Origin: CAZPWQ01 sp964590495
Lineage (GTDB): Bacteria; Bacteroidota; Rhodothermia; Balneolales; Balneolaceae
Length of the DNA stretch: 28,839 nt
Direction: 5' to 3'
NCBI GenBank assembly: GCA_964590495.1
Contig: CAZPWQ010000039.1
Location: 1-28,839 of the forward strand
Shown here: piece by piece, positions 22,026-28,839 of the stretch
Position numbering within the stretch: position 1 is the stretch's first letter
How the letters are laid out: each line of letters starts with the position of its first letter
The notes under the pieces: model-generated
Seen by the model: only the letters and a program-made list of their open reading frames with translations
What the model was told of the DNA's origin: nothing
Database searches by the model: none
Position numbers and translations under genes: made by a program

Positions 22026-22598
22026 ATGACTGATGTAAAACTTATAGAAGAATTTCGAAGCGGTGATAATGAAGCGTTTAATAAAATTATAGAACGTTGG
22101 CAGCACCGGATTCACCGATTCGCCTACCGCTACTTCTCCAGTCATGATGAAGCAATGGATATCACACAGAAAACTTTCATTAAAGTCTATAAAAAACTGC
22201 ACACCCTGGACGATGCTGAAAAATTTCCGGCCTGGATTTACCGTATCGCAAACAATCTGTGCCTTGATGAATCGAAACGGGCTGGACGTCGCCGTTCTTC
22301 TTCGATAGAAGCATTAGCAGACCATCCCATTGCTGACAGCCGGGACTCGAAACCCGATAATTTGATTCATCAGCATCAATTGGAATCGATACTTCAGCTG
22401 GCGCTGAATCAACTTCCGGCAGAACAGCGAGTTGTAGTTATTATGAAAGAATATGAAGGACTTAAATTTCGTGAGATTGCTGAAATTCTGGAGGAACCGG
22501 AAAATACAGTAAAATCACGCCTGTACTATGGTTTGAAAACATTGCGAAAACTTTTTGAACAATGGAATATAGAATTGGAGGCTTTACATTATGAATGA
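22026..22598 (+). CDS. ECF-type RNA polymerase sigma factor
   Basis: A 190-residue sigma-70 family protein with only regions 2 and 4. Region 2 (residues about 8-85) holds DEAMDITQKTFIKVYKKL and FPAWIYRIANNLCLDESKR; region 4 (about 120-180) holds LPAEQRVVVIMKEYEGLKFR, then EIAEILEEPENTVKSRLYYG, a helix-turn-helix that reads the -35 element. It overlaps the next gene by eight bases, typical of a sigma factor co-translated with its anti-sigma. Target promoters cannot be told, but autoregulation is usual in such operons. Confidence 0.92.
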   Translation: MTDVKLIEEFRSGDNEAFNKIIERWQHRIHRFAYRYFSSHDEAMDITQKTFIKVYKKLHTLDDAEKFPAWIYRIANNLCLDESKRAGRRRSSSIEALADHPIADSRDSKPDNLIHQHQLESILQLALNQLPAEQRVVVIMKEYEGLKFREIAEILEEPENTVKSRLYYGLKTLRKLFEQWNIELEALHYE

Positions 22599-23256
22599 TC
22601 AACTGGCAAGATCTCTTTTCATGGATTATCTCTATGATGAAATTACGGATACCGAAAAACAGAAACTCGAATCATATCTGGCAGAAAATCCCCACCTGAG
22701 AAAAGAACTGGATGAATTCAGGCAGACACGATCACTGCTGCAGAAAATGCCTGTGCAGGAACCGGACCGGAAACTGCTGATGTTGGATCCAAACCAAAAT
22801 TCATTCAGTCAATGGTGGCAGGATGCCCGGACTCTGCTGCCACAAACACTATTAGGTAAGGCCGGTTTTGCCATCGCTGCAGGTTTGGTTCTTCTGTTAC
22901 TTGTATCCTCCGTTGCAAAACTGCACATCGAAACTTCAGAAGCAGGAATAGCGGTAAGTTTCGGACACTCCCCGACAGTCGACGAAATTTCAGCCGAACA
23001 TGCAGAAATGCTTTTCAACCGGATGCAGGAAGAAAATGCTATCATGATGGCTGAATATATGGAAACGATTAATCAGCAAAACCAGGACCAGCTGCAGCAG
23101 GTAGTAAACTATTTTCAGCGTCAACGGGTAAATGACTTGCAGCTCGTTAACCAAACACTGAATGAACTTCAACAAACAACGGATTACCGCTTGCAGCAGA
23201 CCAACCGGTTTTTAGGACAAATGCTGCAAAACGCCAGTTATAATGACGGAAATTAA
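22591..23256 (+). CDS. Anti-sigma-like membrane protein without zinc ligands
   Basis: A 221-residue protein. The N-terminal 55 residues (LFMDYLYDEITDTEKQKLES, AENPHLRKELDEF) resemble the anti-sigma domain, but the HxxxCxxC zinc motif is missing and the protein has no cysteine. A single membrane span lies at about 90-112 (GFAIAAGLVLLLLVSSVA). The outer part is a Gln/Asn-rich helical, probably coiled-coil domain (QDQLQQVVNYFQRQ, NQTLNELQQTTDYRLQQT). It overlaps the sigma gene by eight bases. It likely holds the sigma factor at the membrane until an envelope signal is sensed. Confidence 0.8.
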   Translation: MNDQLARSLFMDYLYDEITDTEKQKLESYLAENPHLRKELDEFRQTRSLLQKMPVQEPDRKLLMLDPNQNSFSQWWQDARTLLPQTLLGKAGFAIAAGLVLLLLVSSVAKLHIETSEAGIAVSFGHSPTVDEISAEHAEMLFNRMQEENAIMMAEYMETINQQNQDQLQQVVNYFQRQRVNDLQLVNQTLNELQQTTDYRLQQTNRFLGQMLQNASYNDGN

Positions 23257-23274
23257 TAACTAACCCCAACAACT

Positions 23275-24459
23275 ATGAAATACCTCAGCAAAATTCTACT
23301 CCTGTGGATACCGATATTGTTATTTGCCTCGCAAACTATCCATAGCCAATCTATTGATGCCGATCGGATGAACCGCGATATCAATATCATGGAAAATATC
23401 TTACAAGAGCTGTTCAAGACTCAATGGGCAGCTCACGGAAACACAGTACAGGTGCGAGCCGGTACATTTTCTTTCAACGGAAATAAAGAGATCCGCGGCA
23501 CCTATCTCCCCGGCTACGGAGTTATTTTTACTATACCGGGAGGACCTCCCGCCTTCGTCATGACAAGTGACGCTGATGGAGATGTATCCGGCTATACCTT
23601 CCAATATGGTAATGACGGTGACGGGGAAAAAGTAACCGAGCAAACGGTCACTGACCGCATCAAAGAATTTCTCAGAGATTACGGATCGACAATGGGACAG
23701 CTTTCCGACAATGAAAATATAATGGTGATTTATGATACCCAAAGTAGCAATAATCACTTCTTCTCTTTCAGAACGGAAGCAGATCACAAAAAACATAAAA
23801 CGCTGCCTGTTATTTCTATCGTGACATCAAAAGAAAATTTACAGGCTTTCCGATCCGGGGATATCAGTGATTCACAGTTCGAGGATCGTCTGGTGATCAG
23901 CAAAACTTCAGCTGACGCCAAAGAAAAGCTCGATCTGAAAGTGATGGCAAATATCTTTGAAACTGCTTTGAAAGAGGAATCAGGTTTCCGTATCAGCGGA
24001 ACTGTAAATTACCTGGGGCTCGATAACTTTGGTGCTCTTTTTTCGTTCAATGCCCGATACGGAGATAATTCATTTTCTTCTCTGCGAGCAGCTCTTAACC
24101 TCAATGGCTCCATTGATGTACGCAGAAATGATGACGGTAAACCGCATGTCACCGTAACGAAAAATAATGATAAAGAAGATGACCTGGAAGAAAACCAAAA
24201 AAAGCAGTTAGAGGAAGAACGTAACGCTTATGATAGCTTTGTGAGGGTGCTAAAGGAGTACCTGGTTGATTACGGCCGGACCCTCAAATCAGTAAAACCG
24301 GACCAATATATCCTGGTTTCCGTTTCGCTTTCAAGCCGAATTGATGAGGTGCCTGAACGTTTTGATATGCAAATACAAAAATCAATACTGGAGGAGGTGG
24401 ATAAAGGAAGCATGACACGTGAGAGTGCCCTGGATGAGATTAGAATACGTGAATATTGA
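23275..24459 (+). CDS. Secreted protein with an internally duplicated domain
   Basis: A 394-residue exported protein, not recognised. Residues 1-25 are a signal peptide (ILLLWIPILLFASQTIHSQ). The rest shows two similar halves. Half 1 has IMENILQELFKTQ, then GYGVIFTIPGG, IKEFLRDYGSTMGQLSDNEN and LQAFRSGDISDSQFEDRLVI. Half 2 has VMANIFETALKEE, NFGALFSFNARYG, LKEYLVDYGRTLKSVKPDQY and ILEEVDKGSMTRESALDEIRI, in the same order. A charged linker (about 300-320) splits half 2. It starts 18 bases after the anti-sigma gene, so it is probably the effector or sensor of that operon, located in the periplasm. Confidence 0.75.
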   Translation: MKYLSKILLLWIPILLFASQTIHSQSIDADRMNRDINIMENILQELFKTQWAAHGNTVQVRAGTFSFNGNKEIRGTYLPGYGVIFTIPGGPPAFVMTSDADGDVSGYTFQYGNDGDGEKVTEQTVTDRIKEFLRDYGSTMGQLSDNENIMVIYDTQSSNNHFFSFRTEADHKKHKTLPVISIVTSKENLQAFRSGDISDSQFEDRLVISKTSADAKEKLDLKVMANIFETALKEESGFRISGTVNYLGLDNFGALFSFNARYGDNSFSSLRAALNLNGSIDVRRNDDGKPHVTVTKNNDKEDDLEENQKKQLEEERNAYDSFVRVLKEYLVDYGRTLKSVKPDQYILVSVSLSSRIDEVPERFDMQIQKSILEEVDKGSMTRESALDEIRIREY

Positions 24460-24577
24460 TGGCTGATAATAAGGTCCTGGTTATCTTCAGGCAGGCAAAT
24501 AAATTCTCCGCGCTCCGGAAACACAACCCGTATGTTTCAAAATTGACATTGCAGCAGACCATCATGGAAGTTCGCAG

Positions 24578-24597
24578 AGCCCAATCAAGATCGGGCT
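24578..24597 (-). terminator. Hairpin downstream of aat
   Basis: On the minus strand AGCCCGATC pairs with GATTGGGCT (one G-U pair) with almost no loop, eleven bases after the aat stop. No T-run follows, so intrinsic termination is doubtful. The rest of the 149-base convergent spacer shows nothing else. Confidence 0.35.
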
Positions 24598-24608
24598 ACT
24601 GCTCTCTT

Positions 24609-25202
24609 TTACGAAATATCAACAGCAAGGTATTCCGCTTCCTTTTTTATAGCAGATTCAAGACGCTTTTGATATTCAGAGGCCGTAATTTCGATGCAAC
24701 CGAACTGCGCCAGATGCTCCGTCCAGAATTGGGTATCCCAGAGCTCAAATCCTCCTTGTACCAGGGCCTTATGATTCCAGAACAATGCTACTTTTGAAGC
24801 TTCTTTCGCCCACTCAAACATCGATTCACCGAAAAAAGCAGCCCCCAAGGATACCCCATATTGTCCGCCGACCAATTTCCACTCCCTGTCATATACACTT
24901 ACCGAATGAGCATAACCGAGCTCATGCAACCTGCAATACGATTCAATTATATTATCGGATATCCAGGTATTCTCACGTTCCGCACAGGCTTCCATTACAT
25001 CCCGGAAAGCGTAATCAAATTTAATATGATAATGATGATTACGCACAATACGCTGTACATTGGAAGATACACGAAATGTATCAAGAGGAATGATTCCACG
25101 CATACGGGACGTATACCATTTCGCATCAGGATCGTGCCGCGAATCGGCCATCGGAAAGATACCATTGGCATATGCATTAAGCAGCTCCTCGGATGAAATC
25201 AT
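24609..25202 (-). CDS. aat: Leucyl/phenylalanyl-tRNA-protein transferase
   Basis: A 197-residue enzyme that adds Leu or Phe from tRNA to proteins with N-terminal Arg or Lys, marking them for ClpS/ClpAP degradation (N-degron pathway). Visible signatures: YANGIFPMAD, WYTSRMRGIIPLD, DYAFRDVMEACA, WISDNIIESYCRLHELGYAHSV, LVGGQYGVSLGAAFFGESMF and LWDTQFWTEHLAQFG. The catalytic GES Glu and the DxQ pair are kept. The Glu after HSV in most relatives (HSVEVW) is Ser here (HSVSVY). It is shorter than the E. coli enzyme (234) by trimming at both ends. It follows the metalloprotease gene by 63 bases on the same strand. Confidence 0.92.
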   Translation of the reverse strand: MISSEELLNAYANGIFPMADSRHDPDAKWYTSRMRGIIPLDTFRVSSNVQRIVRNHHYHIKFDYAFRDVMEACAERENTWISDNIIESYCRLHELGYAHSVSVYDREWKLVGGQYGVSLGAAFFGESMFEWAKEASKVALFWNHKALVQGGFELWDTQFWTEHLAQFGCIEITASEYQKRLESAIKKEAEYLAVDIS

Positions 25203-25265
25203 GAGTTATAAAAGATTAGTAATCGGATACAACACTTCAAAATAATAAAATGCTACTATCATTAA

Positions 25266-27725
25266 CTATAACTCACAGCGCAGCCGGTTCGCTCCGCTTC
25301 CAATAGGTGAGCCCGGCGGCGGGGGCAGAGGCTCGGTCGGCATAAACATTTCACCTTTATCCTTGAACTGTTGAAGTGTTCGGTATCCGAAGAGCAGGGA
25401 AGCCACCCGCTGTTCGGTGTCGGCACGCTCTTCGGCCTCAATTTTCATCCATTCACGCAGCGACTCAAGCTTCAGGTTCGTAATAGCTCTTACCCGCGGA
25501 GAGGCCTCTTCATCGGCAGCCAGGTTCATCATGTGAAAAAGCACCACATGATTTACAGTATTTTGTATGGCAGATTCATAACCTTCACTTACGGTATCCT
25601 GCCAGGTATTTACTATTATCTCTTCCAGTAAATCTCCAAGTCCGAGATTATCATCATTCCTGGCTTTCGCATCGGTGAGACGGGCAGCCCTGTTCCGGTT
25701 CAGAAGTAAACCTGCCGTCATACTTGCGGCTGTTTCGGCCACCCCGAGCGGATCAAATACAGGATCGGTATAATTATTAAACAGCTCCCGTGAATCCTGA
25801 TAACCGATCGGACGCGGTGAAATAAGATTTCTGATCTTTTCCGGCATCTGTAAAGCCTCCGGTAAAATAGTTTTTAAAAGTTCATCAAGTGCCTTTCTTT
25901 GCAGGCTGTCGGCCACCGGCTCCGGTCCTTTCTGGTTGTCGCCTCTTAAATTATAGCTGTAATCATAACCGCCGATCAACTTTACAGTACCTTCAATCTG
26001 GTAGCGGTGGTACAGGTAAATGGGTACCAGCACATCTTCGAGTTGAGCCATCGGAGTACCGGGAGGAATATTTGTTTCGGAAAAATTTTCCAATGCTATT
26101 TGCCGTACTTCCATAATATGTTTCAGCTGATCTACGGCGTTTTCTCCATTATCCCATAAATGCGCTTTGGGATGGGCTCCGCTTTCTGGCCGTGCATCCG
26201 AATCTGAAATAAACAACAGCTTATCTTCTATCGCCTTATTAATGATATCTTCCAATGCCTGTTCTTCAACAGGTACGGATGACACATCTTTGTAGCCGTA
26301 CGTAATGGCAACTTTATCCCACGCACCTATTCCCGTATCATACGCATCTCCCAAACTCAGGGTACTGTCGGGATTGATGGTCACTTTGGGAGCCGGATAG
26401 TCCATTACGGATGCCCGGTCGTTGGTACTTGCTGCAAAATTATGTGCCAGCCCCAGCGTATGTCCCACTTCGTGAGCCGAAAGCTGCCGGATCCGCGACA
26501 GTGCCATCTCCAGCATAGGATCATCCTGGTCATAGTTAAATCCCTCTGTATAGGGTGATAAAAGCCCCTCCGCAATCAGGTAATCCTGTCGCACACGCAG
26601 TGAACCCAGCAATACATGACCCTTGATGATTTCTCCGGTTCGGGGATCGACGACCGAAGAGCCGTATGACCAGCCCCGTGTAGAACGATGAACCCAATTA
26701 ATCACATTATATCGCACGTCCATCGGATGTGCCGTGTCGGGCAGTACCTCAACCCGGAAGGCATCTTTATAACCGGCGGCTTCAAAAGCCTCATTCCACC
26801 AGCGCGCGCCATCCAGCAGTGCACCCCTGACAGGCTCCGGCGTGCCGGGATCCAGATAATAGACGATCGGTTCGACAGGCTCACTCGTTTCGGCTCCGGG
26901 ATTTGCTTTCTCCAGCCGGTGCCTGGTGATAAATCTTTTTGTCAGAGGTTCACTGATCGGCGTGCTGTAATCCTGGTAACTGATGCCGAAATAGCCTGCA
27001 CGCGGATCGAACCGACGGGGTTCGAAATCATCATCCGGCAGCTGTACGAAAGAGTGGTGCTGCCGCACAGTCACAGCCTCGGGTGTCGGTGTCACAGAGC
27101 TGACCTGCCGGCCGGGTTTATCGCCCGTAAAAGTAAGCGTAGCTTCAAATTCGCTGTTCTGCGGGAAATTAAGCGTGCCCTCCGTATAGATGGCGGACCG
27201 GGAATCATCGATGCTGTAGTCGCCCTCATTATTACTGCGCAACCTTTCCGCTATACTATGAGCATCCCGAAGCAGAAAACCGGTTGCATCCACCAGCACC
27301 CGTTCACCCTCAGCGGCTTCTATTTTGAAACCCCACAAAACAGATTGTGCAAAAGCATCCCGTACCGATGCCTGCTCCTGCGGGTTGTCGGTTATCGCAC
27401 GATAGGAATAATTGGGCTGCACCATCAGCACTTTTGGCCCTCGCCGTTCGAAATAGACAATCCGGTTATCTCCCAGTTGATTCCGGTCAAGACCGATATC
27501 ATTGGAACCGATACCTGCAGACAGGGAATTTACGTACAGAAATTCGCTGTCGAAACTGTCGATTTCGAGCCAGATTTTTCCTTCGGACTCATCCCAGTAA
27601 TAAGTGAAGTAGCCTTCATAGGTTTCGAACCCCTCTGTTTTCTCACTAATGGCGGGCAAACCCTGGGAAAATGCAGCAGAACAGAATAGAAACAAGAAAA
27701 TCTCGAATACAACCAGTCTCTTCAT
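25266..27725 (-). CDS. Secreted zinc metalloprotease (Met-zincin, DUF5117/DUF4953 type)
   Basis: An 819-residue exported protein. Residues 1-21 are a signal peptide (VVFEIFLFLFCSAAFSQ). The N-terminal half carries the DUF5118/DUF5117-like region (EGYFTYYWDESEGKIWLEI, GLDRNQLGDNRIVYFERR). The zinc-binding HEVGHTLGLAHNFAAS lies at residues 418-433, with His418, His422 and His428 as ligands and Glu419 as catalyst. A Met-turn candidate, SVMDYPAP, follows, as in metzincins. The C-terminal 350 residues are mostly helical. Expected in the periplasm or outside the cell; substrates unknown. Such proteins are abundant in Bacteroidota and Gemmatimonadota relatives. The tail ends in a Pro-rich LPPPPGSPIG stretch. 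Confidence 0.9.
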   Translation of the reverse strand: MKRLVVFEIFLFLFCSAAFSQGLPAISEKTEGFETYEGYFTYYWDESEGKIWLEIDSFDSEFLYVNSLSAGIGSNDIGLDRNQLGDNRIVYFERRGPKVLMVQPNYSYRAITDNPQEQASVRDAFAQSVLWGFKIEAAEGERVLVDATGFLLRDAHSIAERLRSNNEGDYSIDDSRSAIYTEGTLNFPQNSEFEATLTFTGDKPGRQVSSVTPTPEAVTVRQHHSFVQLPDDDFEPRRFDPRAGYFGISYQDYSTPISEPLTKRFITRHRLEKANPGAETSEPVEPIVYYLDPGTPEPVRGALLDGARWWNEAFEAAGYKDAFRVEVLPDTAHPMDVRYNVINWVHRSTRGWSYGSSVVDPRTGEIIKGHVLLGSLRVRQDYLIAEGLLSPYTEGFNYDQDDPMLEMALSRIRQLSAHEVGHTLGLAHNFAASTNDRASVMDYPAPKVTINPDSTLSLGDAYDTGIGAWDKVAITYGYKDVSSVPVEEQALEDIINKAIEDKLLFISDSDARPESGAHPKAHLWDNGENAVDQLKHIMEVRQIALENFSETNIPPGTPMAQLEDVLVPIYLYHRYQIEGTVKLIGGYDYSYNLRGDNQKGPEPVADSLQRKALDELLKTILPEALQMPEKIRNLISPRPIGYQDSRELFNNYTDPVFDPLGVAETAASMTAGLLLNRNRAARLTDAKARNDDNLGLGDLLEEIIVNTWQDTVSEGYESAIQNTVNHVVLFHMMNLAADEEASPRVRAITNLKLESLREWMKIEAEERADTEQRVASLLFGYRTLQQFKDKGEMFMPTEPLPPPPGSPIGSGANRLRCEL

Positions 27726-27874
27726 ACCAAATACCTTTTTATCTTCATATTATATCCAGACTCAATTAACTGCTTTTGAGCGAAAGATTAAACCTGGAAA
27801 AATTCTTTATGGAAAAGGGGCATTGACTATTCTGAACGCCATAATAAGTCACAGAGCATTATGATTCGTAACGA

Positions 27875-27918
27875 GTAATGCGTAATGCGTGACAGAGTTT
27901 TTACGTATTACGCATTAC
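27875..27918. repeat. GTAATGC heptamer hairpin downstream of fabI
   Basis: The left arm (27875-27890) is GTAATGC twice plus GT; the right arm (27903-27918) is AC, GTATTAC, GCATTAC. The arms pair over 16 positions with one G-T wobble, around a 12-base loop GACAGAGTTTTT. The hairpin lies nine bases after the fabI stop and about 150 bases upstream of the metalloprotease start. Confidence 0.8.
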
Positions 27919-27927
27919 GGATTTATC

Positions 27928-28773
27928 CTACTCATCATCCTCATCATCAGCATACATTTTGGCCAGGTCGTTGATCATTTCCTCATTAATACCGGCCGTA
28001 ACAAATCCGCCGTCATGGTAGAGATTTTGCATAGTGACTTTTCGCGTCAGATCTGAGAAGAGGGTTACACAATAATCCGCGCACTCATCGGCCGTAGGAT
28101 TGCCGAGCGGCGCGAGCTTATCCGCAAATGTGTACATACCATCGAATCCTTTGATGCCGCTGCCAGCTGAAGTCTTTGTAGGTGCCTGTGAAATCGTATT
28201 CACCCGGATTCCCCTGTCGGCCAAGCGACTACCGTAATTGCGGGCGATACTTTCGAGCAGGGCCTTGGCATCATTCATATCACTGTACTTTGAAAAAATA
28301 CGCTGAGCACCAATATAAGATAACGCCACAACGCTGGAACCATCATTAAGAATATCCTCCTCCTCGGCAAAATGCAGGATCTTGTGCAACGAAACAGCAG
28401 AGATATCCAATGTCTGCTGAAACCAGCGATAATTTAATTCCCGGTATTTTTTATTCTTCCGGATATTGGGGGACATCCCGATAGCGTGCAGGATAAAATC
28501 TATTTTGCCGTACTCATCCTTCACTTTCTGCATCAGCTCCTGTACTTCATCCTCTTTGGAGACATCACAGGGATAAACGCTGGCCCCGGTTTCTTCCGCA
28601 AGATCATCCAGTTCCCCGAAACGCAATGCTACCGGTGCATTGGAAAGAGCGAACTCTCCTCCCTCCCTTTTACACGCCAGTGCTATCCGCCATGCGATAC
28701 TTCGCTCGTCCAGCGCACCGAAGATCAATCCCTTTTTTCCTTTTAACAATCCATATCCTTGTTGGTCAGCCAT
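27928..28773 (-). CDS. fabI: Enoyl-ACP reductase FabI
   Basis: A 281-residue short-chain dehydrogenase-type enzyme that reduces enoyl-ACP with NAD(P)H, the last step of each fatty-acid elongation cycle, and is the target of triclosan-like inhibitors. The nucleotide-binding segment KKGLIFGALDERSIAWRIA, the HAIGMSP loop and the catalytic pair Tyr163/Lys170 (KYSDMNDAK, Y-x6-K) are present, with NTISQAPTKTSAGSGI for the substrate loop. The EFALSNAPVALR segment is of the Bacteroidota type. The C-terminus is short and acidic (ADDEDDE). It is transcribed alone here; the 66 bases upstream in the window show no clear promoter. Confidence 0.95.
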   Translation of the reverse strand: MADQQGYGLLKGKKGLIFGALDERSIAWRIALACKREGGEFALSNAPVALRFGELDDLAEETGASVYPCDVSKEDEVQELMQKVKDEYGKIDFILHAIGMSPNIRKNKKYRELNYRWFQQTLDISAVSLHKILHFAEEEDILNDGSSVVALSYIGAQRIFSKYSDMNDAKALLESIARNYGSRLADRGIRVNTISQAPTKTSAGSGIKGFDGMYTFADKLAPLGNPTADECADYCVTLFSDLTRKVTMQNLYHDGGFVTAGINEEMINDLAKMYADDEDDE

Positions 28774-28839
28774 AAAATTTTCTGATTAGGTTTTTGAAAT
28801 TTCAACCCGAAAATAAGAAATAAAAAGTAAGTTTGTTAT

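Noticed and set aside
24609..25202. Aat as a broken gene because of its 197-residue length
   Set aside because: All catalytic motifs are present and shorter Aat proteins are normal outside the gamma-proteobacteria.
26688..27689. A 333-codon open frame on the plus strand
   Set aside because: It lies entirely opposite the secreted metalloprotease gene, has an odd composition with many Cys, His and Ile, and no family resemblance. It is a shadow of the real gene.

Overview
The window looks like chromosomal DNA of a member of the Bacteroidota/Balneolota/Rhodothermota group, probably near Balneolaceae. This placement is inferred from the style of several proteins: a FabI with the NAPVA-type N-terminal segment, a Met-zincin type secreted protease, lipoproteins with short lipoboxes, weak Shine-Dalgarno signals and moderate GC. 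A DivIVA-like protein and a long two-domain Nif3 are also present. No phage, plasmid, transposase, CRISPR array, tRNA or rRNA was seen. The window contains a 100-base assembly gap (13470-13569).

Layout. 1-2340: a SirB1-like protein diverges from an arginine deiminase that has a hairpin-rich leader. 2341-5457: a site-2 protease starting at TTG, a small lipoprotein, SmpB and an MtfA-type zinc peptidase, all on the plus strand. 5445-6600: a convergent spacer full of short-word repeats, an OsmC protein (minus), a MITE-like inverted-repeat element and a terminator. 6605-8897: RNase P RNA with a coiled-coil protein and Nif3 upstream of it, all on the minus strand. 9106-12530: YggS, three tandem PspB-like small membrane proteins, a DivIVA-like protein and purine nucleoside phosphorylase. 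12679-14633: an acidic protein, the gap, and a lipoprotein isoaspartyl peptidase/asparaginase (minus). 14720-20838: ComEC, an AI-2E family permease, XseB and DXS. 20901-22025: a secreted regulatory-like domain protein (minus) and a candidate structured RNA. 22026-24459: an ECF sigma factor, an overlapping anti-sigma-like membrane protein and a secreted protein with an internally duplicated domain. 24609-28773: Aat, a secreted zinc metalloprotease and FabI, all on the minus strand.

Most genes are housekeeping: trans-translation, tRNA processing, PLP homeostasis, nucleoside salvage, DNA uptake, isoprenoid and fatty-acid synthesis. Three local units look more specialised: the yggS/PspB-like x3/divIVA cluster, the sigma/anti-sigma/duplicated-protein operon, and the arcA leader.

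The most unusual signal is not a gene. Four spacers directly 3' of stop codons carry short arrays of different heptanucleotide words: CAGTGAW after mtfA, CCGGATG after the acidic protein, CGCCATG after comEC and GTAATGC after fabI. All have period 7, two are folded into inverted arms, and one coincides with the assembly gap. Related arrays with 8- or 9-base words lie after divIVA and inside the 6276-6455 element. They look like one class of dispersed 3'-end word-palindromes.
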